Below, piece by piece: positions 1 to 6,365 of a stretch of DNA of 7,038 bases. Source of the DNA: an uncultured Ruminococcus sp. Its GTDB lineage: Bacteria > Bacillota > Clostridia > Oscillospirales > Acutalibacteraceae. Made by a program: the position numbers and the translations under genes. The notes beneath the pieces are model-generated. The model was not told the origin of the DNA, made no database searches, and was given only the letters and a program-made list of their open reading frames with translations. The stretch spans positions 1-7,038 of the forward strand of contig CACXDE010000452.1 of the NCBI GenBank assembly GCA_902766305.1, given 5' to 3'. Within the stretch, counting starts at the first letter, position 1. Every line of letters begins with the position of its first letter.

Positions 1-216
1 ACTCCTCCAGGAGCCGGCGGGGAAATACAGCTTACAGACGCAATGTGTACCCTTGCCCGTACCGTTGGCATAACAGGTGTTGACTATACAGGAAAACGCT
101 ATGATATGGGTGATAAGTTCGGAACCTTGCAGGCAACAGTTGAGATAGCGCTTCGCAATCCTAAGCTTGGACCAAAGTTCAGAGAATATCTCAAAGAATT
201 AGCTAAAGGTCTGTAA
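1..216 (+). CDS. galU: UTP-glucose-1-phosphate uridylyltransferase, C-terminal fragment (5' end outside window)
   Basis: The frame is open from base 1 and stops at TAA 214-216, giving the last 71 residues. It begins PPGAGGEIQLTDAM after one Thr and contains GKRYDMGDKFGTLQA, followed by a helical tail ending in REYLKELAKGL. The GxGGEIQLTDA and YDxGdKxG blocks are hallmarks of bacterial GalU/GtaB enzymes. These make UDP-glucose from UTP and glucose-1-phosphate in the cytosol for surface glycans, glycolipids and galactose use. The Asp and Lys of the second block belong to the sugar-phosphate binding region in the family. The catalytic N-terminal nucleotide-binding part lies outside the window. 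A hairpin starts 8 bases after the stop, so the gene probably ends its transcript here. Identity is secure at family level; the exact paralogue cannot be judged from the tail. Confidence 0.93.
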   Translation, partial: TPPGAGGEIQLTDAMCTLARTVGITGVDYTGKRYDMGDKFGTLQATVEIALRNPKLGPKFREYLKELAKGL

Positions 217-224
217 TCAAATGC

Positions 225-255
225 GGGCTGCCACATTTATTCAGTGCGGCAGCCC
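225..255 (+). terminator. Hairpin after galU, probable terminator
   Basis: A perfect 8-bp stem, GGGCTGCC (225-232) with GGCAGCCC (248-255), can extend by CA/TG after one A-C mismatch, leaving a loop of about 9 bases. The following sequence (TATTATAATT) is T-rich but interrupted, so termination may be partial and some readthrough into the transporter gene is possible. No other good promoter for the transporter is visible between the two genes. Confidence 0.6.
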
Positions 256-272
256 TATTATAATTCTCACGC

Positions 273-278
273 AAGGAG
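273..278 (+). promoter_or_regulatory. Ribosome binding site of the DMT transporter
   Basis: AAGGAG lies 6 bases before ATG 285-287. This fixes the start of the transporter gene. Confidence 0.85.
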
Positions 279-284
279 ATACAT

Positions 285-1190
285 ATGAAAAAATTAAAAG
301 GTCCATTTCTTCTCCTTATTACCACAATGATATGGGGACTTGCCTTTACAGCCCAATCTTCCGCTGCTGATAAGGTAAGCTCTTTTACATTCAATGCAGC
401 TCGATGTGTTCTTGCTGCTGTTTTTTTGGCTTTATACATACTCACAAGAAACACTGCCATTCGTCTGAAAAAGAAAGAAATAAAAAAAGATCCGCTTAAA
501 AAATTACTGCTTGGAGGAACACTCTGCGGAATAACCCTTTTCGCCGGAATGAATTTTCAGCAATTCGGTATAGCAGCATATCCTCCTGAGGCGGCTGCGT
601 CCGGAAGAGCCGGATTTCTTACGGCAACATATGTTGTCATGATACCCATAGTCAGAAGAATAACCGGAAAAAAACTGAGCTATGCAGTTATTGCTGCTGT
701 AGCAGGATGTATGATCGGAATGTATCTGCTATGTATGTCCGGCGGATTTGAAGGTATCTATCTCGGCGATATATTAGAATTGCTATGCGCAGTCGGCTTT
801 ACCGCATATATCCTCTCTGTAGACAGATGTACCGATCTGGACGGCGCTGTTATTTCATGTATACAGTTTATAGTATGTGCCGTTATCTGCATTATTTGTA
901 TGCTGATATTTGAAAAGCCTGATATGAATGCTCTTTTAGACGCATGGATACCGACAGTTTATGCCGGTGTTGTATCAGCCGGAATAGGATATACATTACA
1001 GATAATCGGACAGAAATATACTGATCCCACCGTTGCTTCTGTAATTATGAGTCTTGAATCTGTTTTCGCTGCATTGTGCGGCTGGATAGTTCTTGGAGAA
1101 GTTTTGTCCGGAAGAGAACTTGCCGGATGTGTGCTGGTATTTGTTTCAGTTTTAGTTGCAGCTCTTTCTGAGACTAAATCTACTGACTGA
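285..1190 (+). CDS. EamA/DMT-superfamily transporter (10-TM permease)
   Basis: This 301-residue integral membrane protein has the usual length of the drug/metabolite transporter superfamily. Hydrophobic segments fall at roughly residues 7-24, 32-53, 73-93, 105-123, 131-151, 160-177, 187-208, 219-240, 247-267 and 277-296. That makes ten helices arranged as two EamA repeats (about 8-150 and 160-296). The first helix carries IWGLAFTAQ, close to the WGxxF signature of EamA domains, and a lysine-rich loop at 62-73 suits the cytosolic side. Family members export or import amino acids, nucleosides, sugars or small drugs. Nothing in the sequence fixes the substrate. The start is supported by AAGGAG 6 bases upstream, and the stop is TGA 1188-1190. 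The gene follows galU by 68 bp across a hairpin, so it may depend on readthrough. It is convergent with the C_GCAxxG gene. Confidence 0.9.
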   Translation: MKKLKGPFLLLITTMIWGLAFTAQSSAADKVSSFTFNAARCVLAAVFLALYILTRNTAIRLKKKEIKKDPLKKLLLGGTLCGITLFAGMNFQQFGIAAYPPEAAASGRAGFLTATYVVMIPIVRRITGKKLSYAVIAAVAGCMIGMYLLCMSGGFEGIYLGDILELLCAVGFTAYILSVDRCTDLDGAVISCIQFIVCAVICIICMLIFEKPDMNALLDAWIPTVYAGVVSAGIGYTLQIIGQKYTDPTVASVIMSLESVFAALCGWIVLGEVLSGRELAGCVLVFVSVLVAALSETKSTD

Positions 1191-1218
1191 CAGCCTTGAC
1201 ATTGACACCATTACAAAC

Positions 1219-1255
1219 AACAGACACCCTCACTTATACGAAGGTGTCTGTTTTT
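1219..1255 (+). terminator. Rho-independent terminator of the transporter gene
   Basis: The inverted repeat AACAGACACC (1219-1228) and GGTGTCTGTT (1243-1252) forms a 10-bp stem with a 14-base loop. On the plus strand its end runs into five T (1251-1255), then ATAATTTT. It sits 28 bases after the transporter stop. On the minus strand the same hairpin is followed by TGTTTGTAA, so it could also act weakly on transcripts leaving the convergent minus-strand cluster. Confidence 0.82.
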
Positions 1256-1270
1256 ATAATTTTAGAGATA

Positions 1271-1330
1271 TTAAAAGTTTTAGGAAAGGGGATTGGGGGA
1301 TAACCCTTTTTCAAAAGGTTTTTCCCCAAA
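1271..1330. repeat. Intergenic palindromic element between convergent genes
   Basis: An imperfect palindrome spans 1293-1329. TTGGGG (1293-1298) pairs with CCCCAA (1324-1329). Inside these, AACC pairs with GGTT and TTTT with AAAA around a very short loop. The flank 1271-1290 contains TTAAAAGTTTTAGGAAAGGG. The layout resembles repeated intergenic elements I recall from gut Clostridia and Ruminococcaceae, but only one copy is present here, so its repeat status is not shown. Being nearly symmetrical, it could fold in transcripts from either side. Read on the minus strand, it begins 17 bases after the stop of the C_GCAxxG gene and may stabilise or end that cluster's mRNA. Confidence 0.5.
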
Positions 1331-1346
1331 AAAGAATACAAACAAA

Positions 1347-1727
1347 TCAGTTTTTCAAAATCTTCTCAAGCACGATTACCGCATTTCTTACGCAATCGTC
1401 GCAGGAACAAAGAACCTTTCCTGTGCCTATGCCTTTCAGGTCTCCGCAGACAGTTGCACCGCACATTTTCTCAAACTCTGTTATCAGCAGCCTTGCCTTT
1501 GAACCAACAGGTCCCGTTCCATATTTCTGCCTGCCCAAAACTATGCCTGCACCAACAACAGCGCCGCAGGTAGCCTTCATACATCCCATACCGTTTCCAA
1601 ACGCTGACCCTAATGCTTTGGCTTCTTCCGTCGTCATACCCGTAAGATCACAGTATGCAGTTATAACAGCCTGTGCGCAGTTGCATCCGCTGTGCTTCAG
1701 GTCAACAGCCAATTCTTCTCTGTTCAT
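1347..1727 (-). CDS. C_GCAxxG_C_C family putative redox protein
   Basis: This 126-residue soluble protein has no signal peptide or membrane segment. It has ten cysteines at residues 15, 17, 26, 49, 54, 89, 94, 107, 109 and 112. The blocks SGCNCAQAV (13-21) and FGNGMGCMKATCGAVVGA (43-60) are the signature of the C_GCAxxG_C_C family (TIGR01909 / Pfam redox-active protein). A CxCxxC cluster (107-112) lies near the C-terminus. Members are annotated as putative redox-active or metal/cluster-binding proteins of anaerobes, and their biochemical role is unestablished. The start ATG has AAGGAG 8 bases upstream on the minus strand, and the stop is TGA 1347-1349. It is the last gene of the minus-strand cluster, 25 bp after the end of the extended PAP2 frame, so it is probably co-transcribed with it. 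Family assignment is firm; the function is not known. Confidence 0.88.
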   Translation of the reverse strand: MNREELAVDLKHSGCNCAQAVITAYCDLTGMTTEEAKALGSAFGNGMGCMKATCGAVVGAGIVLGRQKYGTGPVGSKARLLITEFEKMCGATVCGDLKGIGTGKVLCSCDDCVRNAVIVLEKILKN

Positions 1728-1734
1728 TGTAAAA

Positions 1735-1741
1735 ACTCCTT
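1735..1741 (-). promoter_or_regulatory. Ribosome binding site of the C_GCAxxG gene
   Basis: On the minus strand AAGGAGT lies 7 bases before the ATG whose first base is 1727. It falls between that start and the end of the interrupted PAP2 frame, so this gene can be translated independently of the upstream frame. Confidence 0.82.
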
Positions 1742-1752
1742 ATATTACGATA

Positions 1753-2289
1753 TCAAAAACTAAAAAACGGAATATACGGCGACACAGCTACAGCAGCTGT
1801 TCCGCATATAGTACCCAAAACAATACCAGCCAATACATCTGTAGGGTAATGCACAAGAACATACATTCTTGAAAATGCCATAAGTCAGGCATAAATAAAC
1901 ACCGGGATAAACAATACAGGCATCATAAAAAACATTACCATAGTCACAGCAAAGCTTGAAGATGTATGCCCGGATGGAAAAGAATAATGTGCCGGATGCT
2001 TTATAAGTACTTCCTTTTCAAACTCCCTGTTGCATGGACGGACACGGCCTACTATATGCTTTATCGTCACCTCACCTGAGAGTGCGCTTATCAGCATTGC
2101 AAGAATCAGAGTAAAACCGGTGACACGATATTTACTCATTATAAGCAGAGGTATAGACATGATAAACCATATATAACCGTTGTTTCCGCTGCACGTTATA
2201 GGAACAAGTATTTTATTCAGAACAGGAGTATGTTTTGCTGCAAGCTTCCTGAGTATTCTGTTGTCCCATTCAATAATCCGCTCCAGCAT
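1753..2289 (-). pseudogene. PAP2-family membrane phosphatase interrupted by an in-frame TGA
   Basis: The uninterrupted frame would be 178 residues, normal for a small bacterial PAP2 phosphatase (lipid phosphate or undecaprenyl-pyrophosphate type). Codon 135 is TGA (1885-1887), so standard translation gives only 134 residues. Visible motifs are C1 KHIVGRVRP (K77, R84, P85) and C2 YSFPSGH (S106, G107, H108). After the TGA, in the same frame, comes a perfect C3, SRMYVLVHYPTD (S140, R141, H147, D151), then a final hydrophobic helix ending ...PFFSF and TGA 1753-1755. C3 supplies the catalytic nucleophile His in this family, so the truncated product should be inactive. Hydrophobic segments at about 38-51, 57-71, 112-133 and 150-175 fit a membrane enzyme. 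The start is supported by AAAGGAGGT 6 bases upstream. The gene lies 22 bp after the protease gene. Because both halves share one frame, a substitution rather than an indel is implied: a recent nonsense mutation, readthrough, or a sequence error. Confidence 0.85.
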
Positions 2290-2295
2290 ACCATT

Positions 2296-2304
2296 ACCTC
2301 CTTT
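2296..2304 (-). promoter_or_regulatory. Ribosome binding site of the PAP2 gene
   Basis: On the minus strand AAAGGAGGT lies 6 bases before ATG 2289-2287. It falls inside the 22-bp gap after the protease stop codon and decides the PAP2 start. The strong site is intact although the gene downstream carries a TGA. Confidence 0.85.
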
Positions 2305-2311
2305 TCTGAAA

Positions 2312-5300
2312 TTATTTTCTTTTGCTTAAAATAAGCGAAAGTGATGTTATGACTAACATTATACTGATGAATGCAAGTGCAAATCCGGAATCATTATCAT
2401 AATCTGTCTGAGAATCCGGCTGTGATTCTATAATTTCCGACTCAGATGTTTCAGCAGACTGTATTTCTGTGCTTTCTTCCGACAGTTCTGCACCAGTATA
2501 GCTCAGAGTTATATTTTCCGCTGTGATATAATCATCAACAGATATATCAACAAGATAATAGTAATTATCTATACTGTAATCATCTGGTATATGTGTTATT
2601 ACAGCACTGTATATATCAGGTACCAGGCTTTTAAATTCTATAACACCCTGTTTGTCGCTTGTCAGAGTTTTCCCGGCAGCCGTCATTTCTATACCTTCAA
2701 CAGGTCTTCCCTTATTGTCAGTGAAATTATATGTTACAACAGACGGCACAAAGGTTTCACATCTGACAGGAGCGGAAAGATTGAAAGCATTATCAGCCGT
2801 CATAACAAAAATGTTTTCAGGATCAGGGACGCTGATATCATTGTCCTTTGCATATTCCTTGAGACCCTTAAGCGAACGGTACAGATTGCTTATATCATAC
2901 ACAAACTCTGTGCTTTCCTCTTCAAAGCAGCTGTATACAAGCTTTAATGCGTCACTGCGTATATAACCGTTTTCCTGAAGAACACTTATCCTGTCACTGT
3001 AATTCAGAGTATTTTTTGTCCTGCTTGCAGTATAGATAACAAAACCGCTCACACCGTTTTTATCTCTTGCCTTCAGCTTCAGATATGTGTGTCCGTTTTC
3101 ACTATATATTTCAGTTTCAGGCGAAGAAGGCGCAGTATTGTCCACATTAAATCTGTAGCTTACATTTTTGACAATTCCCTTTTTGTCTTTGTACGGTATT
3201 GTTGATGCTTTTACCTCAAAGATATATTCTCCCTCTTTAAGCCCTGCAAAATAGTTGCTCAGATCATCTGTATTGAACGTACTGATCAGACCGGCAAAGG
3301 GCTTGTCAGCACCGGCAAAGCTTGAAACTGTACCTAAATTTCTCGAAAACAATATTTTTCCGCTGCCGTCCTTTATTATCAATGTAAAATCAGCTGCATT
3401 TCTCAGCAAATAATAGTTTGGTATGATAAATGGAACAGCTGTAGAATTAATATCATAAATATTTTTTATTGTATTAAGACCAATAGATATCTTGTCAGAA
3501 TCCGTACCGCCTGTAAATATATTCTTCCCAAGCTCTGCGCTTGTATATCCGTTATTGTCAACTATGCAGGCATAAAGACTGTTTTTTCCCACAGCCGGCT
3601 GCTTTACACTCTGATAGTCCGACACGTCAAATATTTCTGCGTTCTCCCAGTCACCGCAATATCCGCTGAACGGCACTGTTATTTCTATTCCGTCCTTTTC
3701 AGGTTTGAACGAAACATAACCGTCAATGTGCATACCGTTCTCTGCATATTTATTATAATACAATAAAAGCTCGGGAGAAAGAGCTATTTTACATTTTATT
3801 ATTTCCTCTCCAAGCGGGCTTACAGTAATGCTCCGGATTTCTTCGTCATCATGTAAAAACACTATCTCGGAATTTGCAGTAATACTTTCCGGTTCAAGCG
3901 TATTGTATATCATCTGATCATCCGAAATCAGTTTGCTGCTCTGCAAAACTGCCGAAAGATCCATTTTTCGTTCATCTTCCGAAAGATTATGAACAGTCAG
4001 TTCAAACTCAAATGCGCCTTCCTCGCTGTCACCCATACTGACAGACGCTTTTCCTTCCCCGGCAGTAACATACATATCAGCTGAAACTGCTTTGTCAATA
4101 TTCATTACTCCTGAGCCCTGGCTTTTTGGTGTATAATACAGCTCCTCACTGAATTTTGAAGGAACAGCTGTATTCATAAGCAGTATTTTTATAATATCAT
4201 TCTTTCCTTCATAATCTGTATCAATACCGCTGCTGTCAAGATACTGTGACATAACCGCCGCAGCGCCTGAAACTATAGCTGATGAAACAGAGCTTCCTGT
4301 AATCTTTCGTTCACTTCCGTCAACGGGCAGCACGATATCAGTACCGGGAGAGGAAATATCAGGCTTTAGTCTGAGGTCGCTTGTTACACCGTAAGATGAA
4401 AACAAAGAAGGCTTTCCTCCGGAAGTAACTTCAAATAACCCGTCCTGTCTGAACGTAAGAGTTCCGAACGGATTGTTTTTGAAATATACAATGCTGTCTG
4501 AGGATATTACTGCCGAGGGTATCATTACGTCCTCAGCTGAAAGATGAAAATACAGCGGATCATCACTGATAATAAAAACACCTGCTGCACCGGAAACAAA
4601 TGCACGTGAAATTTTCTCCTGAACAGATATTTCTCCTCTTCTCAGTATTACAATATTATCCTTTACATCAGTTTCTGTAAAATCATCTTTCGTACCGTAT
4701 CCATCAAGAAAGACATAACCAATGCCGTCCATAGTGTAGTCAAAGGAACTGCTCTCCGAACTATCGGAAATTACATATGAAAACGGTATCTGTTCTCCGC
4801 CGTCAGTTTCTATATAGTCATACACACTGTTGTTTGTGTCACAAGACGCAACAGCAAATACATTTTCAGAATACGACGGATATGTCAGTGTTCCGTAATC
4901 AGTATAATCGGAAGCTATTCCGTTTTTATTTCTGTTTATTACATTCTCAGCTGCATTTCCGGCTGCGGAAACTATCATAGTACCGGTTTCAGCTAATATC
5001 TCATATGCCATATCAAAAATTGCAGAATTTGTTGCTGTCCCGTACACTCCCATGCTTATGTTGAGCACATCAGGAGAAAACTTTGCAGCATCATCCAGAG
5101 CTGCAAGCATAGCGTCATCATATGCGTTATCGCTGTCATCCCGGCAAACCTTCATAAACATAAGCTGCGAATCATAGGCTGTACCCTTGAATCCTTCTTC
5201 ATCCGAGGTATATCCGGCTGCGGCTGCCGCACATTCTGTACCATGTGAGGAATGTGAGGATATTGTGTCAGTGTCTCCGTCACCATAGTCATATGAAAAA

Positions 5301-6289
5301 ACAACCTTGTCATTATACCATGCTGCTTTCTGCCTGCCCACATCATTCAGTGTCTTACTGCTGACTGCCTTTATATCATCCTGAGTAAACCTTCTGACAG
5401 ATGGAGACTGCCGGAACAAAGCATCACCCGGGTCAAACGAATTATCAATCATTGCAATTACACGTCCGCCGCCGCTGAATCCAGCCTTGTGCACAGTTTC
5501 AAGTCCGATCATTTTCTGATATGATGGAATACCTGGGTCATCATCATTCTCTGACTTATCATCATCCTGCCCTTCTTCGTTCTCTTCATCTTCTTCATCA
5601 AGTGAGCTTTCCTCAACTTCATCTTCCGAAGCTTCATCATCAGGATAGGAAATATCATAGGTACTCTCCTGATCCGTCTCTGAAATTTCAGCCTCTGAGA
5701 TAGTCATAGCGCTGCTGAACACGGGACTGACAGATACAACATTTGATATCTTCCTTATCTTTTCAAGAGTACTTACAGGGGCGCTGACAGTAAAACCGTT
5801 CAGCACAGTGTTGTACGTATATGAATTGCTGATATCCGCACTGTCTATCATTTTGTCAATAGTAGCTTTTACTATTGCCTGAGTTTTTTTTATGCTGTCG
5901 GTATATTTCCGGCAGTCATCAGACCTTATCAGTTCATATACATTTTTATATTTATCCTTATTTTTCATTACTGTCTGACCGAGGCTGTCACCCTTAACCA
6001 CAACGATAAAATTCACACGTGTGTCACTTTTTGGTATTACCACATGTGACGGTGAATTTGTATTATTATTGTTATTATTTTTATTATTATTTCTATCAAA
6101 AATGGAAGATACTCTCCTTACATTTTCAGGTTTATCTGTTTTCTCTTCCCTGCTTTGGTTAATTATCGGCAGCAAAAAAACAGCAACCGTCAGAACAACC
6201 GCAAGAATTACGTAAAACACTCTTTTCTTTATATCTTCCACCCCCTGTAGATATTTTCTTTTCAATTTCCAACCAAAGAAGAAAATCAA
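2312..6289 (-). CDS. Large surface-anchored subtilisin-like (S8) serine protease with PA insert
   Basis: The frame encodes up to 1325 residues, numbered here from TTG 6289-6287, the longest possible start. In order there is an N-terminal membrane helix (about 24-42) after KKR, an Asn-rich linker (67-78), and an I9-like propeptide (about 90-192). A highly acidic spacer (198-253) follows. The S8 domain comes next, with D282 (MIDNSFD), H349 (SHGTECA), oxyanion N445 (SAAGN) and S667 (GSSVSSA). A PA-like insert lies at about 505-615 between N445 and S667, as in C5a-peptidase/lactocepin-type subtilases. Beta-rich regions (about 740-880 and 950-1055) and a Cna-B-like domain (about 1183-1262) precede a Ser/Glu-rich stalk and a C-terminal helix (1302-1322) ending SKRK. 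Family knowledge suggests extracellular proteolysis; the substrate is unknown. The usual GTSMAxP has Ala instead of Pro (A671). The start is uncertain: the predicted promoter places +1 near 6291, so translation probably begins at 6232 (ATA), 6241 (GTG) or 6220 (GTG). It heads the cluster with the PAP2 and redox genes. Confidence 0.9.
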   Translation of the reverse strand: MIFFFGWKLKRKYLQGVEDIKKRVFYVILAVVLTVAVFLLPIINQSREEKTDKPENVRRVSSIFDRNNNKNNNNNNTNSPSHVVIPKSDTRVNFIVVVKGDSLGQTVMKNKDKYKNVYELIRSDDCRKYTDSIKKTQAIVKATIDKMIDSADISNSYTYNTVLNGFTVSAPVSTLEKIRKISNVVSVSPVFSSAMTISEAEISETDQESTYDISYPDDEASEDEVEESSLDEEDEENEEGQDDDKSENDDDPGIPSYQKMIGLETVHKAGFSGGGRVIAMIDNSFDPGDALFRQSPSVRRFTQDDIKAVSSKTLNDVGRQKAAWYNDKVVFSYDYGDGDTDTISSHSSHGTECAAAAAGYTSDEEGFKGTAYDSQLMFMKVCRDDSDNAYDDAMLAALDDAAKFSPDVLNISMGVYGTATNSAIFDMAYEILAETGTMIVSAAGNAAENVINRNKNGIASDYTDYGTLTYPSYSENVFAVASCDTNNSVYDYIETDGGEQIPFSYVISDSSESSSFDYTMDGIGYVFLDGYGTKDDFTETDVKDNIVILRRGEISVQEKISRAFVSGAAGVFIISDDPLYFHLSAEDVMIPSAVISSDSIVYFKNNPFGTLTFRQDGLFEVTSGGKPSLFSSYGVTSDLRLKPDISSPGTDIVLPVDGSERKITGSSVSSAIVSGAAAVMSQYLDSSGIDTDYEGKNDIIKILLMNTAVPSKFSEELYYTPKSQGSGVMNIDKAVSADMYVTAGEGKASVSMGDSEEGAFEFELTVHNLSEDERKMDLSAVLQSSKLISDDQMIYNTLEPESITANSEIVFLHDDEEIRSITVSPLGEEIIKCKIALSPELLLYYNKYAENGMHIDGYVSFKPEKDGIEITVPFSGYCGDWENAEIFDVSDYQSVKQPAVGKNSLYACIVDNNGYTSAELGKNIFTGGTDSDKISIGLNTIKNIYDINSTAVPFIIPNYYLLRNAADFTLIIKDGSGKILFSRNLGTVSSFAGADKPFAGLISTFNTDDLSNYFAGLKEGEYIFEVKASTIPYKDKKGIVKNVSYRFNVDNTAPSSPETEIYSENGHTYLKLKARDKNGVSGFVIYTASRTKNTLNYSDRISVLQENGYIRSDALKLVYSCFEEESTEFVYDISNLYRSLKGLKEYAKDNDISVPDPENIFVMTADNAFNLSAPVRCETFVPSVVTYNFTDNKGRPVEGIEMTAAGKTLTSDKQGVIEFKSLVPDIYSAVITHIPDDYSIDNYYYLVDISVDDYITAENITLSYTGAELSEESTEIQSAETSESEIIESQPDSQTDYDNDSGFALAFISIMLVITSLSLILSKRK
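6056..6091 (-). repeat. AAT-codon repeat encoding an Asn-rich linker
   Basis: Twelve codons run almost entirely as AAT/AAC, interrupted once by AAA (Lys) and once by ACA (Thr). They encode an Asn run just outside the predicted N-terminal membrane helix of the protease. The near-pure trinucleotide composition makes slippage changes in length likely without loss of frame. It probably serves as a flexible, unstructured tether. Confidence 0.8.
6239..6246 (-). promoter_or_regulatory. Shine-Dalgarno-like AGGGGGTG inside the annotated 5' end of the protease frame
   Basis: On the minus strand AGGGGGTG matches the AGGAGGTG consensus except for one G in place of A, which still pairs by G-U wobble. It is followed by GAAGAT (6 bases) and then ATA (6232-6230), AAG, AAA, AGA, GTG. 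No ATG, GTG or TTG stands at the optimal spacing. GTG 6241-6239 overlaps the site itself, and GTG 6220-6218 is 18 bases beyond it. An AUA start would give the very typical N-terminus (M)KKRVFYVILAVV. This is an inference from spacing. Confidence 0.5.
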
Positions 6290-6297
6290 TCATAGTT

Positions 6298-6326
6298 ATT
6301 ATCGCATATTTTTATTATTATTTCAA
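6298..6326 (-). promoter_or_regulatory. Sigma-A-type promoter of the protease-PAP2-redox cluster
   Basis: On the minus strand, -35 TTGAAA (6326-6321), a 17-bp spacer and -10 GATAAT (6303-6298) are present. TG lies one base before the -10 (6306-6305), giving an extended -10 (TGCGATAAT). The spacer is very AT-rich. The expected transcription start is near 6291-6290. It sits just downstream of the lysC terminator, so the cluster should be transcribed separately from lysC. A start at 6289 would be essentially leaderless, which argues for translation starting further in. Confidence 0.75.
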
Positions 6327-6365
6327 GTAAAATACGCAAATTAGTATTATTTACCTTCAGTACAT

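Noticed and set aside
259..264. Perfect TATAAT before the transporter gene
   Set aside because: At 17-bp spacing the -35 would be TTTATT, a poor match, and the predicted transcript start would fall directly at the ribosome binding site, leaving almost no leader. It also lies within the tail of the galU terminator.
203..460. Minus-strand open frame opposite the galU end and the transporter start
   Set aside because: It crosses a terminator and two genes on the other strand, lacks a ribosome binding site, and resembles no protein I know.
1156..1872. Long plus-strand open frame across the convergent gap and the redox gene
   Set aside because: It is antisense to the well-supported C_GCAxxG and PAP2 frames, has no ribosome binding site or family resemblance, and runs through a terminator and a palindrome.
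1885..1887. TGA as selenocysteine or as a reassigned sense codon
   Set aside because: PAP2 enzymes have no known selenocysteine at this position and I see no clear hairpin just after the codon. TGA serves as a normal stop for the transporter, redox and aspartokinase genes, so general reassignment does not fit.
2591..2966. Two overlapping plus-strand open frames inside the protease gene
   Set aside because: They are antisense shadows of the C-terminal region of the protease, with no start signals and no recognisable domains.
6174..6180. Run of seven A (T on the coding strand) in the protease membrane-helix region as a phase-variation switch
   Set aside because: Seven is short for frequent slippage, and the run simply encodes Val-Phe-Leu in a hydrophobic helix. 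No alternative frame product is evident.
6158..6293. A 44-codon open frame from ATG 6293-6291 that overlaps the protease 5' end in another frame
   Set aside because: The ATG coincides with the predicted transcription start, it has no ribosome binding site, and the peptide has no recognisable features.
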